Assembly: GCF_003950515.1 (NCBI RefSeq)
Contig: NZ_NGJS01000007.1
Location: 54,568 to 118,567 of the forward strand
Reading direction: 5' to 3'
DNA: 64,000 nucleotides
From: Vagococcus vulneris
GTDB taxonomy: Bacteria > Bacillota > Bacilli > Lactobacillales > Vagococcaceae
Part shown: positions 47,045-59,110 of the stretch, piece by piece
How the letters are laid out: the number at the start of each line of letters is the position of its first letter
Position numbering within the stretch: position 1 is the stretch's first letter
The notes under the pieces: model-generated
What the model saw: only the letters and a program-made list of their open reading frames with translations
What the model was told of the DNA's origin: nothing
Database searches by the model: none
Translations under genes and position numbers: made by a program

Positions 47045-47584
47045 TTATTTTTGGAATGGCATTCCAAGTTGAGCCAATAGTTCACGAGATTCTTCATCTG
47101 AGTTAGCAGTCGTAACGATAACGATATCCATTCCTCGTACTTTATCAACTAAATCGTAGTCAACTTCAGGGAAAATTAATTGTTCTTTAATACCTAAAGT
47201 ATAATTTCCGCGTCCGTCGAAAGATTTTTTGCTGATACCGTGGAAGTCACGTACACGAGGTAAAGAAACTGTTACTAATTTATCTAAAAATTCGTACATT
47301 CTTTCGCCACGTAGAGTTACTTTACAGCCGATTGGCATACCTTCACGCAAACGGAAACCAGCGATTGATTTCTTAGCTTTTGTGATGATAGGTTTTTGTC
47401 CAGAGATTAAAGCTAATTCTTCAACAGCTTTATCTAAGTTTTTACTATTTGATACTGCATCGCCCACACCCATGTTAATAACGATTTTATCAACTTTTGG
47501 TGTTTGCATTACAGATGAATAGTTAAATTTTTCCATCAATGATGGTGTTACTTCATTAAGATATTTTTCTTTTAGGCGGTTCAT
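47045..47584 (-). CDS. rplE: 50S ribosomal protein L5
   Basis: This 179-residue protein has the L5 motifs [16 protein letters not shown] and [20 protein letters not shown]. It binds 5S rRNA and contacts P-site tRNA. It follows rplX. Confidence 0.98.
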   Translation of the reverse strand: MNRLKEKYLNEVTPSLMEKFNYSSVMQTPKVDKIVINMGVGDAVSNSKNLDKAVEELALISGQKPIITKAKKSIAGFRLREGMPIGCKVTLRGERMYEFLDKLVTVSLPRVRDFHGISKKSFDGRGNYTLGIKEQLIFPEVDYDLVDKVRGMDIVIVTTANSDEESRELLAQLGMPFQK

Positions 47585-47611
47585 CTATTTAGGTCCTCCT
47601 TCCACTATGAC

Positions 47612-47923
47612 TTATTTATCTAAAACTTCACCAGTTTTTTTAGAAACACGGACTTTTTTACCGTCAACAATCTTGTTTCCTACACGTGTTGGTTCTCCAT
47701 TAGATGGATCAATCACCATAACATTAGAAACATGAATAGACGCTTCCGTTTCGATAATTCCTCCTTGAGGAGCTGTTGCGCTAGGTTTTTGGTGTTTTTT
47801 CATCATGTTAACACCTTCAACGATGACGCGATCTTTTTTAGGAAATGCTTTAAGAACGATTCCCTCTTTGTTTTTATCTTTACCTGAGATAACTTTTACC
47901 TTATCGCCTGTTTTAACGAACAT
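47612..47923 (-). CDS. rplX: 50S ribosomal protein L24
   Basis: This 103-residue protein has the KOW motif [16 protein letters not shown] near its start. ATG 47923 is chosen because AAAGGAGGTG lies nine bases upstream; a longer frame overlaps that site. L24 starts 50S assembly. Confidence 0.97.
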   Translation of the reverse strand: MFVKTGDKVKVISGKDKNKEGIVLKAFPKKDRVIVEGVNMMKKHQKPSATAPQGGIIETEASIHVSNVMVIDPSNGEPTRVGNKIVDGKKVRVSKKTGEVLDK

Positions 47924-47957
47924 CTTGTTTCGCACCTCCTTTAAACATAAGTATGTA

Positions 47958-48341
<384 letters not shown>

Positions 48342-48376
48342 TCAAACTTTCAGCTTTATCTATAGGAAAATTCGAA

Positions 48377-48643
48377 TTAAATAATTACAGCTTCTTCAAC
48401 AACTTCTAGTAAACGGAAGCGTTTTGTCGCAGATAATGGACGAGTTTCCATAATTTTTACGATGTCTCCAGTTTTGGCAACGTTGTTTTCATCATGAGCT
48501 TTATATTTTTTTGAATATTTAACTCTTTTACCATAAATTTTGTGAGTTTTTTTAGTTTCAACAATAACTGTGATAGTTTTATCCATTTTATCTGAAACCA
48601 CACGTCCAGTGTAAACTTTACGTTCATTTCTCTCTTGAGTCAT
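48377..48643 (-). CDS. rpsQ: 30S ribosomal protein S17
   Basis: This 88-residue OB-fold protein has [20 protein letters not shown] and ends in the basic and acidic tail [19 protein letters not shown] 48643 is chosen, with GGAAGGAGG about ten bases upstream. It follows rpmC. Confidence 0.97.
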   Translation of the reverse strand: MTQERNERKVYTGRVVSDKMDKTITVIVETKKTHKIYGKRVKYSKKYKAHDENNVAKTGDIVKIMETRPLSATKRFRLLEVVEEAVII

Positions 48644-48666
48644 ATGTAAATGGCCTCCTTCCACTA

Positions 48667-48861
48667 TTACTTAGCAGCTTCTTGTTCACGCAAAACAGTT
48701 TTAATGCGTGCAATCGATTTACGAACTTCAGAAATTCGCGCTGTATTTTCTAATTGACCTGTTGCTAATTGGAAACGTAGATTAAATAATTCTTCTCTAA
48801 ATTCTTTTTCTTTAGCGATCATTTCGGTAGTGGTTAATTCTCTGATATCTTTAACCTTCAT
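48667..48861 (-). CDS. rpmC: 50S ribosomal protein L29
   Basis: This 64-residue helical hairpin protein starts [20 protein letters not shown] and has [21 protein letters not shown] 48861 overlaps the end of rplP by 11 bases, suggesting coupled translation. It lies at the tunnel exit of the 50S subunit. Confidence 0.97.
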   Translation of the reverse strand: MKVKDIRELTTTEMIAKEKEFREELFNLRFQLATGQLENTARISEVRKSIARIKTVLREQEAAK

Positions 48862-49285
48862 TCGATTCACCACCCATTTCTTCACGTTTTACAATTTTAG
48901 TTCTAATTGGTAATTTGTGTGATGCTAATCTTAAAGCTTCACGCGCTACTTCTTCAGGTACGCCTGCGATTTCAAACATGATTTTTCCACGTTTAACCGG
49001 TGATACCCATCCTTCAGGAGCCCCTTTACCAGAACCCATACGAACACCAATTGCTTTTGATGTATATGATTTATGAGGGAAAATTTTAATCCATACTTTC
49101 CCACCACGTTTCATGTAACGAGTCATTGCAATACGGGCAGCTTCGATTTGGCGGTTAGTGATCCAGTGTGAATCAATAGCTTGTAAGCCGTATTCACCAA
49201 AAGTTACTTCTTTACCACCTTTAGCTTCACCACGCATTTTACCTCTAAATTCACGACGGTGTTTTACACGTTTAGGTACTAACAT
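48851..49285 (-). CDS. rplP: 50S ribosomal protein L16
   Basis: This 144-residue protein begins [18 protein letters not shown] and contains the conserved [19 protein letters not shown] near the A-site tRNA elbow. It starts two bases after the rpsC stop. Confidence 0.98.
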   Translation of the reverse strand: MLVPKRVKHRREFRGKMRGEAKGGKEVTFGEYGLQAIDSHWITNRQIEAARIAMTRYMKRGGKVWIKIFPHKSYTSKAIGVRMGSGKGAPEGWVSPVKRGKIMFEIAGVPEEVAREALRLASHKLPIRTKIVKREEMGGESNEG

Positions 49286-49287
49286 GA

Positions 49288-49944
49288 TTATTTCCCTCCT
49301 TTCTCAGTGTTTTTTTTAGTTGGAAGAATTTCTCCACGACAAATCCACACTTTAACTCCTAGTTTTCCGTATGTAGTATCGGCTTCTTCCCAAGCATAAT
49401 CGATATCTGCTCGAATTGTATGTAATGGAACTGTTCCTTCAGAATATCCTTCAGAACGAGCCATATCTGCACCATTCAAACGTCCAGAAACCAAAGTTTT
49501 GATTCCTTGAGCACCTGATCTCATTGTACGTTGAATTGCTTGTTTTTGTGCACGACGAAAAGCAACACGGTTTTCTAATTGACGTGCAATTCCTTCTGCA
49601 ACTAATTTAGCATCTAAATCTGGTTTTTTGATTTCCACAATATTAATGTGTACTTTTTTACCAGTTAATTTATTTAATTCTTTACGTAATGCTTCAACTT
49701 CAGATCCACCTTTACCAATTACCATACCTGGTTTTGCAGTATGTATTGATATATTCACGCGATTTGCAGCACGTTCAATATCAACGGTAGAAACAGAAGC
49801 GTCAGCTAATCTAGTAGCGATAAACTTACGAATATTTAAATCTTCGTGTAAGTAATCAGCATATTCTTTTTCAGCGTACCATTTTGCGTTCCAGTCACGG
49901 ATAACGCCGACACGCATACCAATTGGATTTACTTTTTGACCCAC
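49288..49944 (-). CDS. rpsC: 30S ribosomal protein S3
   Basis: This 218-residue protein has a type II KH domain with the GKGG loop in [17 protein letters not shown] and ends with the S3 C-terminal domain ([17 protein letters not shown]). It begins with GTG 49944 after GGAGG. It helps form the mRNA entry channel. Confidence 0.98.
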   Translation of the reverse strand: MGQKVNPIGMRVGVIRDWNAKWYAEKEYADYLHEDLNIRKFIATRLADASVSTVDIERAANRVNISIHTAKPGMVIGKGGSEVEALRKELNKLTGKKVHINIVEIKKPDLDAKLVAEGIARQLENRVAFRRAQKQAIQRTMRSGAQGIKTLVSGRLNGADMARSEGYSEGTVPLHTIRADIDYAWEEADTTYGKLGVKVWICRGEILPTKKNTEKGGK

Positions 49945-49958
49945 TGATTAATCCCTCC

Positions 49959-50306
49959 TTATTTTTCTGATACTACTACTGTAATATGACTTGTACGTTT
50001 GTTGATTGGTGAAGCAGATCCTTTAGCACGCGGACGAAAACGTTTCATCGTTGGTCCTTCGTTCACAAATACTTCTGATACTACTAAGTTTTCAACATCT
50101 AAGTCAAAGTTATTTTCTGCGTTAGCAATTGCTGACATAAGCACTTTTTCGACAATGCCTGCTGCTTTATTTGGTGAGAATTTCAAAGTTGAAATTGCTT
50201 CACTAACATTTTTACCTCTAATTAGGTCAACAACAAGTCTTGTTTTACGAGGTGAAGTGCGAACTGTTTTAGCAGTTGCCTTAGCTGAAGTAATTCTTTC
50301 TGACAT
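49959..50306 (-). CDS. rplV: 50S ribosomal protein L22
   Basis: This 115-residue protein has [20 protein letters not shown] and the tunnel-lining loop [17 protein letters not shown], where macrolide resistance insertions occur in other bacteria; here it looks unaltered. It lies between rpsS and rpsC. Confidence 0.98.
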   Translation of the reverse strand: MSERITSAKATAKTVRTSPRKTRLVVDLIRGKNVSEAISTLKFSPNKAAGIVEKVLMSAIANAENNFDLDVENLVVSEVFVNEGPTMKRFRPRAKGSASPINKRTSHITVVVSEK

Positions 50307-50325
50307 GTTCGGTTCCTCCCCTCAA

Positions 50326-50604
50326 TTAGCGTTTTGTTTTCTTATCGTCAGTTCCATGACCACGGTAAGTTCTTGTTGGTGCAAATTCACCCAATTTGTG
50401 CCCTACCATATCTTCTTGGATATAAACTGGAACGTGTTTCCTTCCATCATACACTGCAATAGTGTATCCAATAAAATTAGGGAAAATTGTTGAACGACGT
50501 GACCATGTTTTAATAACTTTTTTCTTTGATTGATCTTTTTGAGCTTCCACTTTATTCATTAAGTGTTGGTCTACAAAAGGTCCTTTCTTTAAGCTGCGAC
50601 CCAT
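50326..50604 (-). CDS. rpsS: 30S ribosomal protein S19
   Basis: This 92-residue protein begins [19 protein letters not shown] and ends [21 protein letters not shown], as S19 does. It contacts the A-site finger of the 50S subunit. GAGGAGG precedes the start. Confidence 0.98.
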   Translation of the reverse strand: MGRSLKKGPFVDQHLMNKVEAQKDQSKKKVIKTWSRRSTIFPNFIGYTIAVYDGRKHVPVYIQEDMVGHKLGEFAPTRTYRGHGTDDKKTKR

Positions 50605-50649
50605 GGTGTTCCTCCTCTCGAATCTTCGAATTCTTTTCTAAAAAACAGA

Positions 50650-51483
50650 TTATTTAGATTTACGACGACGTACGATAAATTTATCTGATTTAGCTTTTTT
50701 GCTACGAGTTTTGTATCCAAGCGTTGGTTTGCCCCATGGACTCATTGGAGATGGGCGTCCGATAGGTGCTTTACCTTCACCACCACCGTGTGGGTGATCG
50801 TTAGGATTCATTACGCTACCACGTACTGTTGGACGTTTACCCATCCAACGACTACGACCAGCTTTACCGATATTTACTAATTCGTGTTGTTCGTTGCCCA
50901 CTGTACCGATTGTTGCACGGCAAGTACCTAAAACCATACGAACTTCACCTGAATTAAGACGTACTAATACGTATTTACCTTCTTTACCAAGTACTTGAGC
51001 ACTTGTTCCAGCAGAACGGATTAATTGTCCACCTTTACCAGGTTTTAATTCGATGTTATGGATAACAGTACCAACTGGGATATTTACTAATGGCAATGCA
51101 TTACCAACTTTAATATCTGCATGTTCTCCAGAAGAAATTTGAGTTCCAACTGTTAAACCTTTTGGTGCTAAGATGTAAGTTTTCACTCCATCAGTATAGT
51201 GAATTAATGCAATGTTAGCAGATCTGTTTGGATCATACTCGATTGTTTTTACAGTACCAACCACATTGTCTTTATTACGTTTAAAATCAATTAAACGATA
51301 TTGGCGTTTATGTCCACCAGCTTGATGACGTACAGTGATTTTACCTTGGTTGTTACGTCCAGCATTTTTCTTTAATGGCTGTAATAATGTCTTTTCTGGT
51401 GTTGATGTTGTGATTTCTGCAAAATCTAAACCAGTCATATTACGACGGCCATTAGTGGTAGGTTTATACTTTTTGATCGCCAC
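50650..51483 (-). CDS. rplB: 50S ribosomal protein L2
   Basis: This 277-residue protein has [20 protein letters not shown] and the peptidyl-transferase-near segment [20 protein letters not shown]. It uses a GTG start at 51483 behind GGAGGG. L2 is needed for subunit association. Confidence 0.98.
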   Translation of the reverse strand: MAIKKYKPTTNGRRNMTGLDFAEITTSTPEKTLLQPLKKNAGRNNQGKITVRHQAGGHKRQYRLIDFKRNKDNVVGTVKTIEYDPNRSANIALIHYTDGVKTYILAPKGLTVGTQISSGEHADIKVGNALPLVNIPVGTVIHNIELKPGKGGQLIRSAGTSAQVLGKEGKYVLVRLNSGEVRMVLGTCRATIGTVGNEQHELVNIGKAGRSRWMGKRPTVRGSVMNPNDHPHGGGEGKAPIGRPSPMSPWGKPTLGYKTRSKKAKSDKFIVRRRKSK

Positions 51484-51516
51484 GTGATTTCCCTCCTACT
51501 TTACTTTGATGCTGAA

Positions 51517-51804
51517 TTATTCAGCATCAAAAATTTGAATGTCTTTTGAATCTTCTGTTAATTGTACGATAGCTTTACGACGTTTTTTTGTATATCCGGC
51601 ATGTTTACCCATTCTTTTGAATTTTGGTTTCACGTTCATGATATTTACTTTTTTAACTTTTACGCCGAAAACAGCTTCTACAGCTTGCTTAACTAATGTT
51701 TTGTTGGCTCTTACGTCAACTTCAAACGTGTATTTTTTGTCGTCCATTGCTGCTACAGACATTTCTGTAATAACCGGGCGTTTAATTACATCGATTAATT
51801 CCAT
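51517..51804 (-). CDS. rplW: 50S ribosomal protein L23
   Basis: This 95-residue protein has [20 protein letters not shown] and [17 protein letters not shown], as L23 does. It lies at the tunnel exit and binds trigger factor and SRP. Its start overlaps the rplD stop by one base. Confidence 0.98.
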   Translation of the reverse strand: MELIDVIKRPVITEMSVAAMDDKKYTFEVDVRANKTLVKQAVEAVFGVKVKKVNIMNVKPKFKRMGKHAGYTKKRRKAIVQLTEDSKDIQIFDAE

Positions 51805-52427
51805 TATGCAAGCACCTCCTCTACTTGAGTCAGAGCTGTTTTAGTGATTAACACTTTATCAGCAGATACTACATCAAGTACGCTTACGTTATCTGATTCT
51901 ACGATAGAAACATTTGGTAAGTTACGTCCTGATAATGCCGCAAAGTCATTACCACCCTCTAAAACAACTAATACTTTAGTATCTACATTTAAGTTTTCTA
52001 AAGTTGATTTGAATTCTTTTGTTTTTGGAGCGTCGAATGATAAACCTTCAACAACTACAAATTTGTTTTCAGCAACTTTTTCAGATAAAACTGATTTAAT
52101 TGCTAAGCGACGAACTTTTTTAGGAAGTTTGTAGCTATAAGAACGTGGTGTTGGTCCAAAGACAACTCCACCTCCACGCCATTGTGGTGAGCGGATAGAT
52201 CCTTGACGCGCACGACCTGTTCCTTTTTGACGCCATGGTTTACGTCCACCACCGCGAACCGCACTGCGGTTTTTAACAGCGTGTGTTCCTTGTCTTAATG
52301 AAGCACGTTGCATAATAATTGCATCAAATACTACATTTTCGTTTGGTTCAATGCCAAAAATCGCTTCGTTTAAAGTGATTTCGCCATTTTGAGTTCCATC
52401 TTGTTTAAATAATGCTACAGATGTCAT
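51804..52427 (-). CDS. rplD: 50S ribosomal protein L4
   Basis: This 207-residue protein has the extended tunnel loop [20 protein letters not shown]. In some bacteria L4 represses the S10 operon; whether it does so here is unknown. It lies between rplC and rplW. Confidence 0.98.
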   Translation of the reverse strand: MTSVALFKQDGTQNGEITLNEAIFGIEPNENVVFDAIIMQRASLRQGTHAVKNRSAVRGGGRKPWRQKGTGRARQGSIRSPQWRGGGVVFGPTPRSYSYKLPKKVRRLAIKSVLSEKVAENKFVVVEGLSFDAPKTKEFKSTLENLNVDTKVLVVLEGGNDFAALSGRNLPNVSIVESDNVSVLDVVSADKVLITKTALTQVEEVLA

Positions 52428-52451
52428 TCTTTAGTTCCTCCTCTCCCACAA

Positions 52452-53087
52452 TTATTTAGCAGCCTTAACTGCTGTTTTAATTTCGACTAATGATTTTTTA
52501 GCTCCTGGTACGTTACCTTTAACTAAAATAACATTTTTGTCTGTATCAATTCTAACGATCTCTAAGTTTTGAATCGTTACACGATTACCACCCATACGAC
52601 CAGCTAATTTTTTATCTTTGAATACTCTAGACGGATCAGAAGCTCCACCCATTGATCCAGGACGACGGTGATAACGAGAACCATGTGACATAGGTCCACG
52701 TGATTGTCCGTGACGTTTGATAACGCCTTGGAAACCATGTCCTTTAGTCGTACCTGTAACGTCAACGATGTCTCCAGCTTGGAATACATCCACTTTGATT
52801 TCTTTTCCTACTTCGTATTCTCCAAGCTCAACATTTCTGATTTCTTTAATGAAGCGCTTAGGAGCAGTATTTGCTTTTGCAACATGACCTTTAGCAGGTT
52901 TGTTTGACAACACTTCACGTTTATCTTGGTAACCAACCTGGATAGCTTCGTATCCGTCAGTCTCAACAGTTTTAACTTGTAAGACAACGTTAGGAGTAGC
53001 TTCGATTACAGTAACGGGAATTAACTCACCATTTTCTGTAAAAACTTGTGTCATACCTACTTTTTTTCCTAAGATTCCTTTAGTCAT
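52452..53087 (-). CDS. rplC: 50S ribosomal protein L3
   Basis: This 211-residue protein starts [20 protein letters not shown] and has the conserved [20 protein letters not shown] loop near the peptidyl transferase centre. GGAGG precedes the ATG. It follows rpsJ. Confidence 0.98.
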   Translation of the reverse strand: MTKGILGKKVGMTQVFTENGELIPVTVIEATPNVVLQVKTVETDGYEAIQVGYQDKREVLSNKPAKGHVAKANTAPKRFIKEIRNVELGEYEVGKEIKVDVFQAGDIVDVTGTTKGHGFQGVIKRHGQSRGPMSHGSRYHRRPGSMGGASDPSRVFKDKKLAGRMGGNRVTIQNLEIVRIDTDKNVILVKGNVPGAKKSLVEIKTAVKAAK

Positions 53088-53112
53088 GAGTACACCTCCA
53101 TGATCTTATTTT

Positions 53113-53421
53113 TTATAATTTGATTTCAATATTTACACCACTTGGTAAGTCAAGCTTCATTAGAGCATCAACTGTTTTTGGTGTTGGGCTCACGATGTCG
53201 ATTAGACGTTTGTGAGTACGCATTTCGAATTGCTCGCGTGAATCTTTGTATTTATGTGTTGCACGGATAACTGTATAAACAGAACGCTCTGTTGGTAATG
53301 GAATTGGTCCAGAAACCTCAGCACCTGTTCTTTTTGCTGTTTCTACAATTTTCTCTGCAGATTGATCTAATACTCGGTGTTCATACGCTTTTAAGCGGAT
53401 ACGAATTTTTTGTTTTGCCAT
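53113..53421 (-). CDS. rpsJ: 30S ribosomal protein S10
   Basis: This 102-residue protein starts [20 protein letters not shown] and includes the long loop ([21 protein letters not shown]). It is the first gene of the S10-spc-alpha superoperon. S10 also takes part in NusB-linked antitermination. GGAGGG precedes the ATG. Confidence 0.98.
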   Translation of the reverse strand: MAKQKIRIRLKAYEHRVLDQSAEKIVETAKRTGAEVSGPIPLPTERSVYTVIRATHKYKDSREQFEMRTHKRLIDIVSPTPKTVDALMKLDLPSGVNIEIKL

Positions 53422-53612
53422 CTTGTTTCCCTCCTTCGCCTATTTTAAAAGTAGACATAGCTCCACGAAAATTTAACCAACACGCCTCCATGGCAATGCT
53501 CCCTGGCGTGTCGCAACCTCTCGTTTCGACGCCACGATAATTTCTCTTTGGATACTGAATACTCTTTGTTCAGCACCTGTAAAATTATACTAAATATCTA
53601 TCAATATAGCAA
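53422..53612 (-). promoter_or_regulatory. S10 operon promoter and structured leader
   Basis: On the minus strand TTGCTA, 17 bp, TATAAT lie near 53584-53612. The ~165-base leader contains a stem ACACGCC/GGCGTGT with a Gly/Ala-coding-free loop and an upstream GGCGTCG segment, plausible as a regulatory hairpin. Binding by a ribosomal protein such as L4 is inference from other bacteria. Confidence 0.6.
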
Positions 53613-53646
53613 GCACTTTATTAAAAAAAAGATTAATTTTTTTATT

Positions 53647-53678
53647 AAAAAAAGTTGGAAACCGAGGTTTCCAACTTT
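53647..53678 (-). terminator. Terminator of tuf
   Basis: AAAGTTGGAAACC and GGTTTCCAACTTT pair perfectly over 13 bp on the minus strand and run into a T tract, separating the str operon from the S10 promoter. Confidence 0.92.
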
Positions 53679-53722
53679 ACGTCCGAACACATAAAACTTA
53701 TTTTGATAACCTTAAAGGTTAA

Positions 53723-54910
53723 TTATTTAACGATTTCAGTAACAACGCCTGAACCAACAGTACGTCCACCTTCACGAATTGAGAAACGAGTTCCTTCTTC
53801 GATAGCGATTGGGTGGATTAGAGTTACGTCCATAGCTACGTTATCACCAGGCATTACCATTTCAGTACCTTCTGGTAATTCAACTACACCAGTTACGTCA
53901 GTTGTACGGAAGTAGAACTGAGGACGGTAGTTAGTGAAGAATGGAGTGTGACGTCCACCTTCTTCTTTTGATAAAACATAAACTTCAGCTTTGAACTCAG
54001 TATGTGGAGTGATAGATCCAGGAGCAGCTAATACTTGTCCACGTTCGATATCTTCACGTGATACACCACGTAATAAAGCACCAATGTTGTCACCAGCTTC
54101 AGCATAGTCTAATAATTTACGGAACATCTCAACACCAGTAACAGTTGTTTTACTTGTGTTTTCTGCAATACCAACGATTTCAACTTCATCGCCGACTTTA
54201 ACTTGTCCACGTTCAACACGACCTGTTGCAACAGTACCACGACCAGTGATTGAGAATACGTCCTCAACTGGCATCATGAATGGTTTATCAGTATCACGTT
54301 CTGGAGTTGGAATATATTCATCAACTGCAGCCATTAAGTCTAAGATTTTTTGTTCGTATTCTGCGTCGCCTTCTAAAGCTTTTAATGCAGAACCAGCAAC
54401 GATTGGAGTGTCATCTCCTGGGAAGTCATATTCAGTTAATAAATCACGAACTTCCATTTCTACTAATTCTAATAATTCTTCATCATCAACCATATCCATT
54501 TTATTTAAGAATACAACGATGTAAGGAACACCAACGTTACGTGATAAAAGAATGTGTTCACGTGTTTGTGGCATTGGACCATCAGCTGCAGATACTACTA
54601 AGATAGCACCATCCATTTGTGCAGCACCAGTAATCATGTTTTTAACATAATCCGCGTGTCCAGGACAGTCTACGTGAGCGTAGTGACGAGTAGCTGTTTC
54701 ATATTCGATGTGAGAAGTGTTAATAGTGATTCCGCGTTCTTTTTCTTCTGGAGCGTTATCGATATCAGCGTAGTTTTGAGCTTCACCGAATCCATTTTTA
54801 GCTAAAACTGTAGCAATTGCTGCAGATAAAGTTGTTTTACCGTGGTCAACGTGTCCGATTGTACCGATGTTTACATGGGATTTCGAACGATCAAATTTTT
54901 CTTTTGACAT
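53723..54910 (-). CDS. tuf: Elongation factor Tu
   Basis: This 395-residue GTPase delivers aminoacyl-tRNA to the ribosome. G motifs are GHVDHGKTT (G1), DCPGHADYV (G3) and NKMD (G4); domains 2 and 3 follow, ending with [11 protein letters not shown]. It is the last gene of the str operon. A hairpin-forming spacer lies between it and fusA. Confidence 0.99.
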   Translation of the reverse strand: MSKEKFDRSKSHVNIGTIGHVDHGKTTLSAAIATVLAKNGFGEAQNYADIDNAPEEKERGITINTSHIEYETATRHYAHVDCPGHADYVKNMITGAAQMDGAILVVSAADGPMPQTREHILLSRNVGVPYIVVFLNKMDMVDDEELLELVEMEVRDLLTEYDFPGDDTPIVAGSALKALEGDAEYEQKILDLMAAVDEYIPTPERDTDKPFMMPVEDVFSITGRGTVATGRVERGQVKVGDEVEIVGIAENTSKTTVTGVEMFRKLLDYAEAGDNIGALLRGVSREDIERGQVLAAPGSITPHTEFKAEVYVLSKEEGGRHTPFFTNYRPQFYFRTTDVTGVVELPEGTEMVMPGDNVAMDVTLIHPIAIEEGTRFSIREGGRTVGSGVVTEIVK

Positions 54911-54958
54911 TTTTCTAATTCCTCCTAAATTTAAAGGTCATTTATATAATATATTGGA

Positions 54959-54987
54959 GAAGGAATAAAATCAAATTTTACTCCTTC
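54959..54987 (-). repeat. 13-bp stem-loop upstream of tuf
   Basis: On the minus strand GAAGGAGTAAAAT and ATTTTATTCCTTC pair (one G-T) around TTG in the 122-base spacer between fusA and tuf. There is no T run after it, so it may be an mRNA processing or stability element, or part of a tuf-specific promoter region. Confidence 0.6.
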
Positions 54988-55032
54988 ATAAACCATAGTG
55001 TACATGATGTAACATTTTTTTCCTAGTCAAAA

Positions 55033-57117
55033 CTAGTTAGCAGTTCCACCATTTTTCTTAATGATTTCTTCTTGGATAGATTTTGGAACATCTTCATAGT
55101 GATCAAATACCATCATGAATGTACCGCGACCTTGTGTTGCAGAACGTAATGTTGTTGCATATCCAAACATTTCAGCTAATGGAACAAGCGCGTTAACGAT
55201 TTGTGAGTTACCATGAGCTTCCATACCTTCAACGCGTCCACGACGAGCTGTAACGTGTCCCATAATATCACCTAAGTATTCTTCTGGAACAGTAATTGTT
55301 ACTTTCATCATTGGTTCTAAAATAGCTGGGCTTGCTTTTTTAGCAGCAGCTTTTAGAGCCATAGATGCAGCAACACGGAATGCTGTTTCATTTGAATCGA
55401 CATCATGGTAAGAACCATCATAAAGTTTAGCTTTAATATCAACTAACGGATAACCAGCTAATACCCCAGAGTTCATTGAATCTGCTAATCCTTTTTCAAC
55501 GGCTGGAATGTATTCACGTGGAACCACACCACCGACAATAGCATTTTCAAACTCGAAGCCTTTTCCTTCTTCATTTGGTGTGAATTCAATCCATACGTGA
55601 CCGTATTGACCTTTACCACCAGATTGACGAACGAATTTACCTTCAGCTTGTGTACCAGAACGGAATGTTTCACGATAAGATACTTGAGGCGCACCAACGT
55701 TAGCATCTACCTTGAACTCACGACGCATACGGTCAACAAGAACGTCTAAGTGAAGCTCACCCATACCAGAGATAACTGTTTCACCAGTTTCAACGTTTGT
55801 TTCAACGCGGAATGATGGATCTTCCTCAGCAAGTTTTTGTAAGGCAATACCCATCTTATCTTGGTCAGCTTTTGATTTAGGCTCAACAGCCACTTGGATA
55901 ACCGGATCAGGGAATTCGATTGATTCAAGAACTACTGGTGCATCTAATGCACATAATGTATCACCAGTTGTTGTGTCTTTAAGACCAACGGCTGCAGCGA
56001 TATCTCCTGAGTAAACTTCATCAATTTCTTTACGTGTATTGGCATGCATTTGTAAGATACGACCGATACGTTCTTTTTTGTCTTTAGACGCGTTTAAAAC
56101 GTAAGATCCACTTTCAAGGACACCTGAATACACACGGAAGAATGTTAGACGACCTACGAACGGGTCAGTCATAACTTTAAATGCTAACGAAGAGAATGGT
56201 GCACTGTCATCAGAAGGACGAGTTACTTCTTCGTCTGTTTTAGTATCTATACCTTTAATTGCATCAACATCAGTTGGAGCAGGTAAGTAATCTAAAACAG
56301 CATCTAACATTAACTGTACACCTTTATTTTTGAAGGCTGAACCAGCTAACACAGGGAAGAATTCAACGTTGATTGTCGCACGGCGGATACCTGCTTTTAA
56401 TTCTTCGTTAGAAATTTCTTCGCCATCTAAGTATTTCATCATTAATTCTTCATCAGTTTCAGCGACAGCTTCCACTAATTTTTCACGCCATTCAACAGCT
56501 AAATCTTTATAATCTTCAGGAATTTCTGCTTCTTGAATATCAGTTCCTAAATCATTTGTATAAATTTCAGCTTTCATTTTGATTAAATCAATGATACCAG
56601 TGAAATTCTCTTCAGAACCGATTGGTAGTTGAATCGGATGCGCATTTGCTTGCAAACGGTCATGGATTGTTTTTACAGAGTATAAGAAATCTGCACCAAT
56701 CTTATCCATTTTATTACAGAATACAATACGAGGAACTTTATATTCTGTCGCTTGACGCCATACTGTTTCAGTTTGAGGTTCTACACCTGATTGTGAGTCT
56801 AAAACTGTTACCGCACCATCTAACACACGTAAAGAACGTTGTACTTCAATTGTGAAATCCACGTGCCCTGGTGTATCAATAATGTTAACTCGATAACCTT
56901 TCCACTGAGCAGTTGTCGCAGCAGACGTAATTGTGATACCACGTTCTTGCTCTTGTTCCATCCAGTCCATTTGTGAAGCTCCCTCATGGGTTTCACCTAA
57001 TTTATGGATTCTACCAGTGTAATACAAGATACGTTCAGTTGTTGTCGTTTTACCAGCGTCAACGTGAGCCATGATACCAATATTACGAGTTTTTTCTAGA
57101 GAAAACTCTCTTGCCAT
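55033..57117 (-). CDS. fusA: Elongation factor G
   Basis: This 694-residue translocase has the G motifs [23 protein letters not shown] and [10 protein letters not shown], then domains II-V including [12 protein letters not shown] in domain V. It drives translocation and, with RRF, ribosome recycling. It lies between rpsG and tuf in the str operon. Confidence 0.99.
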   Translation of the reverse strand: MAREFSLEKTRNIGIMAHVDAGKTTTTERILYYTGRIHKLGETHEGASQMDWMEQEQERGITITSAATTAQWKGYRVNIIDTPGHVDFTIEVQRSLRVLDGAVTVLDSQSGVEPQTETVWRQATEYKVPRIVFCNKMDKIGADFLYSVKTIHDRLQANAHPIQLPIGSEENFTGIIDLIKMKAEIYTNDLGTDIQEAEIPEDYKDLAVEWREKLVEAVAETDEELMMKYLDGEEISNEELKAGIRRATINVEFFPVLAGSAFKNKGVQLMLDAVLDYLPAPTDVDAIKGIDTKTDEEVTRPSDDSAPFSSLAFKVMTDPFVGRLTFFRVYSGVLESGSYVLNASKDKKERIGRILQMHANTRKEIDEVYSGDIAAAVGLKDTTTGDTLCALDAPVVLESIEFPDPVIQVAVEPKSKADQDKMGIALQKLAEEDPSFRVETNVETGETVISGMGELHLDVLVDRMRREFKVDANVGAPQVSYRETFRSGTQAEGKFVRQSGGKGQYGHVWIEFTPNEEGKGFEFENAIVGGVVPREYIPAVEKGLADSMNSGVLAGYPLVDIKAKLYDGSYHDVDSNETAFRVAASMALKAAAKKASPAILEPMMKVTITVPEEYLGDIMGHVTARRGRVEGMEAHGNSQIVNALVPLAEMFGYATTLRSATQGRGTFMMVFDHYEDVPKSIQEEIIKKNGGTAN

Positions 57118-57193
57118 CTTTTGTTACTCCTCTCTCTACGATAAGTTCATTTTCATTTGTACTTTTTTTAGTGAGACACTAAAAAAGAGGATT

Positions 57194-57664
57194 CTACCAA
57201 CGGTAATGTGCAAATGCACGGTTAGCTTCAGCCATTTTATGTACGTCTTCACGTTTTTTAACAGATGAACCAGTGTTGTTAGCAGCGTCCATAATTTCTT
57301 TAGCTAGACGTTGTTCCATAGTGTGCTCACCACGTAGACGAGAATAGTTTACGATCCAGCGTAATCCTAAAGTAGAACGACGATCTGGACGAACTTCGAC
57401 GGGTACTTGGTAGTTAGAACCACCAACACGACGAGCTTTAACTTCTAATACAGGCATAACGTTTTCCATTGCTTGTTCGAAAACTTCCAATGGGTCATTC
57501 CCTGTAGATTCCTTAATAATATCGAAAGCATCATAAATAATGCTTGAAGCAACACCACGCTTACCGTCGATCATTACACGGTTGATTAAACGAGTCACTA
57601 ATTTTGAGTTATAAATCGGATCTGGTAATACATCACGTTTTGTAACAGGACCTTTACGAGGCAT
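57194..57664 (-). CDS. rpsG: 30S ribosomal protein S7
   Basis: This 156-residue protein begins [19 protein letters not shown] and includes [22 protein letters not shown] 57664 is chosen, as GGAGG lies nine bases upstream. S7 nucleates assembly of the 30S head. Confidence 0.98.
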   Translation of the reverse strand: MPRKGPVTKRDVLPDPIYNSKLVTRLINRVMIDGKRGVASSIIYDAFDIIKESTGNDPLEVFEQAMENVMPVLEVKARRVGGSNYQVPVEVRPDRRSTLGLRWIVNYSRLRGEHTMEQRLAKEIMDAANNTGSSVKKREDVHKMAEANRAFAHYRW

Positions 57665-57708
57665 GTGTACTCCTCCTTCCAAAAATTTGTTTTATTTATC
57701 TTTTAGTT

Positions 57709-58119
57709 TTATTTAGGTTTTTTAGTTCCGTATTTAGAACGGCTTTGTTTACGATCTGTAACACCAGCAGTATCTAAAGCACCACGAACGATGTGATAAC
57801 GTACCCCTGGTAAATCTTTAACACGTCCTCCACGGATTAAAACAACACTATGTTCTTGTAAGTTGTGGCCAATCCCTGGGATATAGGCAGTAACTTCAAT
57901 CAAGTTTGATAAACGAACACGGGCATATTTACGTAACGCAGAGTTAGGTTTTTTCGGTGTCATTGTACCCACACGTGTACATACACCACGTTTTTGTGGA
58001 GAGTTCACATCTGTTTGAGATTTTTTGAAGCTGTTATAACTCTTACCCAAAGCTGGAGAGTTAGATTTTGTAGTTTTTGATTTACGAGATTTGCGTACTA
58101 GTTGATTAATTGTAGGCAT
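57709..58119 (-). CDS. rpsL: 30S ribosomal protein S12
   Basis: This 136-residue protein has the decoding-site segments [15 protein letters not shown] and [14 protein letters not shown]; the Lys residues linked to streptomycin sensitivity are intact. The N-terminal part is longer than in E. coli ([19 protein letters not shown]), usual for this group. It is first in rpsL-rpsG-fusA-tuf. Confidence 0.98.
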   Translation of the reverse strand: MPTINQLVRKSRKSKTTKSNSPALGKSYNSFKKSQTDVNSPQKRGVCTRVGTMTPKKPNSALRKYARVRLSNLIEVTAYIPGIGHNLQEHSVVLIRGGRVKDLPGVRYHIVRGALDTAGVTDRKQSRSKYGTKKPK

Positions 58120-58302
58120 TTCACTTCCTCCTTCCTAAAAAGCTATCTTAGACCCACACATCCAGGTGGTTCTTTTTTTTAGTTAAAAAATTAATGCAAG
58201 CTCTGTAGCAATATAAGTTATATTCTACAGTTTATCACGTCTCAACGAGACCTGTCTTCAAGCACCTTTGTAACTATAACATGAAGGAGTAAAAATAGTC
58301 AA
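58120..58302 (-). promoter_or_regulatory. str operon promoter and leader
   Basis: On the minus strand TTGACT (58297-58302), 17 bp, TTATAG (58274-58279) start a leader of about 140 bases. The leader can form GTCTC/GAGAC and CTGTAG...CTACAG (with ATATAA/TTATAT inside) hairpins ahead of the rpsL ribosome site GGAGGAAG. Confidence 0.65.
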
Positions 58303-58408
58303 CATGAAACATAAAAAAAATTATATTTATTTTTTGATTGAATATGCTTACAATAGATATATAGTCTTAACCTTTAGACTTAACTAACTTTTGGAGGGTT
58401 CATACATA

Positions 58409-59089
58409 ATGAATTTAAAGCAATTAGTCGGAATTGAATCAGCAAAATACGTATTAGATGGTATGGTAGTCGGTTTAGGAACAGGATCAACAGCTTATTT
58501 TATGGTAGAAGAGATTGGACGGCGAGTGAACGAAGAAGGGTTAGATATTATTGGTGTAACAACCTCTAAAACAACAGAGGAACACGCTAAAAAATTAGGT
58601 ATACCCCTAAAAAGTATCGATGAAGTTACACATGTAGATATTACTATAGATGGTGCAGATGAAATTTCTACTGACTTTCATGGTATTAAGGGTGGTGGTG
58701 CAGCACTTTTGTTTGAGAAAATTGTTGCTACTTACTCAAAAGAAGTTATTTGGATTGTTGATGAAACAAAGTTAGTCGATAAATTAGGCAAATTTCCTCT
58801 GCCAGTCGAAGTTATCCCTTATGGCAGTCAGCAGCTCTTTAAAAAATTTGAAGAAAAAGACCTGAACCCAAAAATTCGTCTATCATCTGATGGAAAACCA
58901 TTGCTAACTGACAGTAAAAATTATATCATTGACTTGTACTTAGAAAAAATTGAAAATCCAACAGAATTAGCCAACTGGCTTGATCACCGAGTTGGTGTTG
59001 TCGAGCATGGTTTATTCTTGGATATCACGACATGTGTCATTGTCAGTTCAGAAACTGACGGTGTCAAAACCATAAACGTGTCGCGTTAA
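58409..59089 (+). CDS. rpiA: Ribose-5-phosphate isomerase A
   Basis: This 226-residue enzyme interconverts ribose-5-phosphate and ribulose-5-phosphate in the pentose phosphate pathway. Motifs are GLGTGSTA (phosphate binding), DGADEI (catalytic Asp) and the [13 protein letters not shown] loop. The start at ATG 58409 is preceded by TTGGAGGG; an in-frame TTG at 58391 overlaps that site. gpmA follows after 21 bases, so the two are probably co-transcribed. Confidence 0.96.
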   Translation: MNLKQLVGIESAKYVLDGMVVGLGTGSTAYFMVEEIGRRVNEEGLDIIGVTTSKTTEEHAKKLGIPLKSIDEVTHVDITIDGADEISTDFHGIKGGGAALLFEKIVATYSKEVIWIVDETKLVDKLGKFPLPVEVIPYGSQQLFKKFEEKDLNPKIRLSSDGKPLLTDSKNYIIDLYLEKIENPTELANWLDHRVGVVEHGLFLDITTCVIVSSETDGVKTINVSR

Positions 59090-59110
59090 CCTAGAAAGGG
59101 ATGTTTATCT

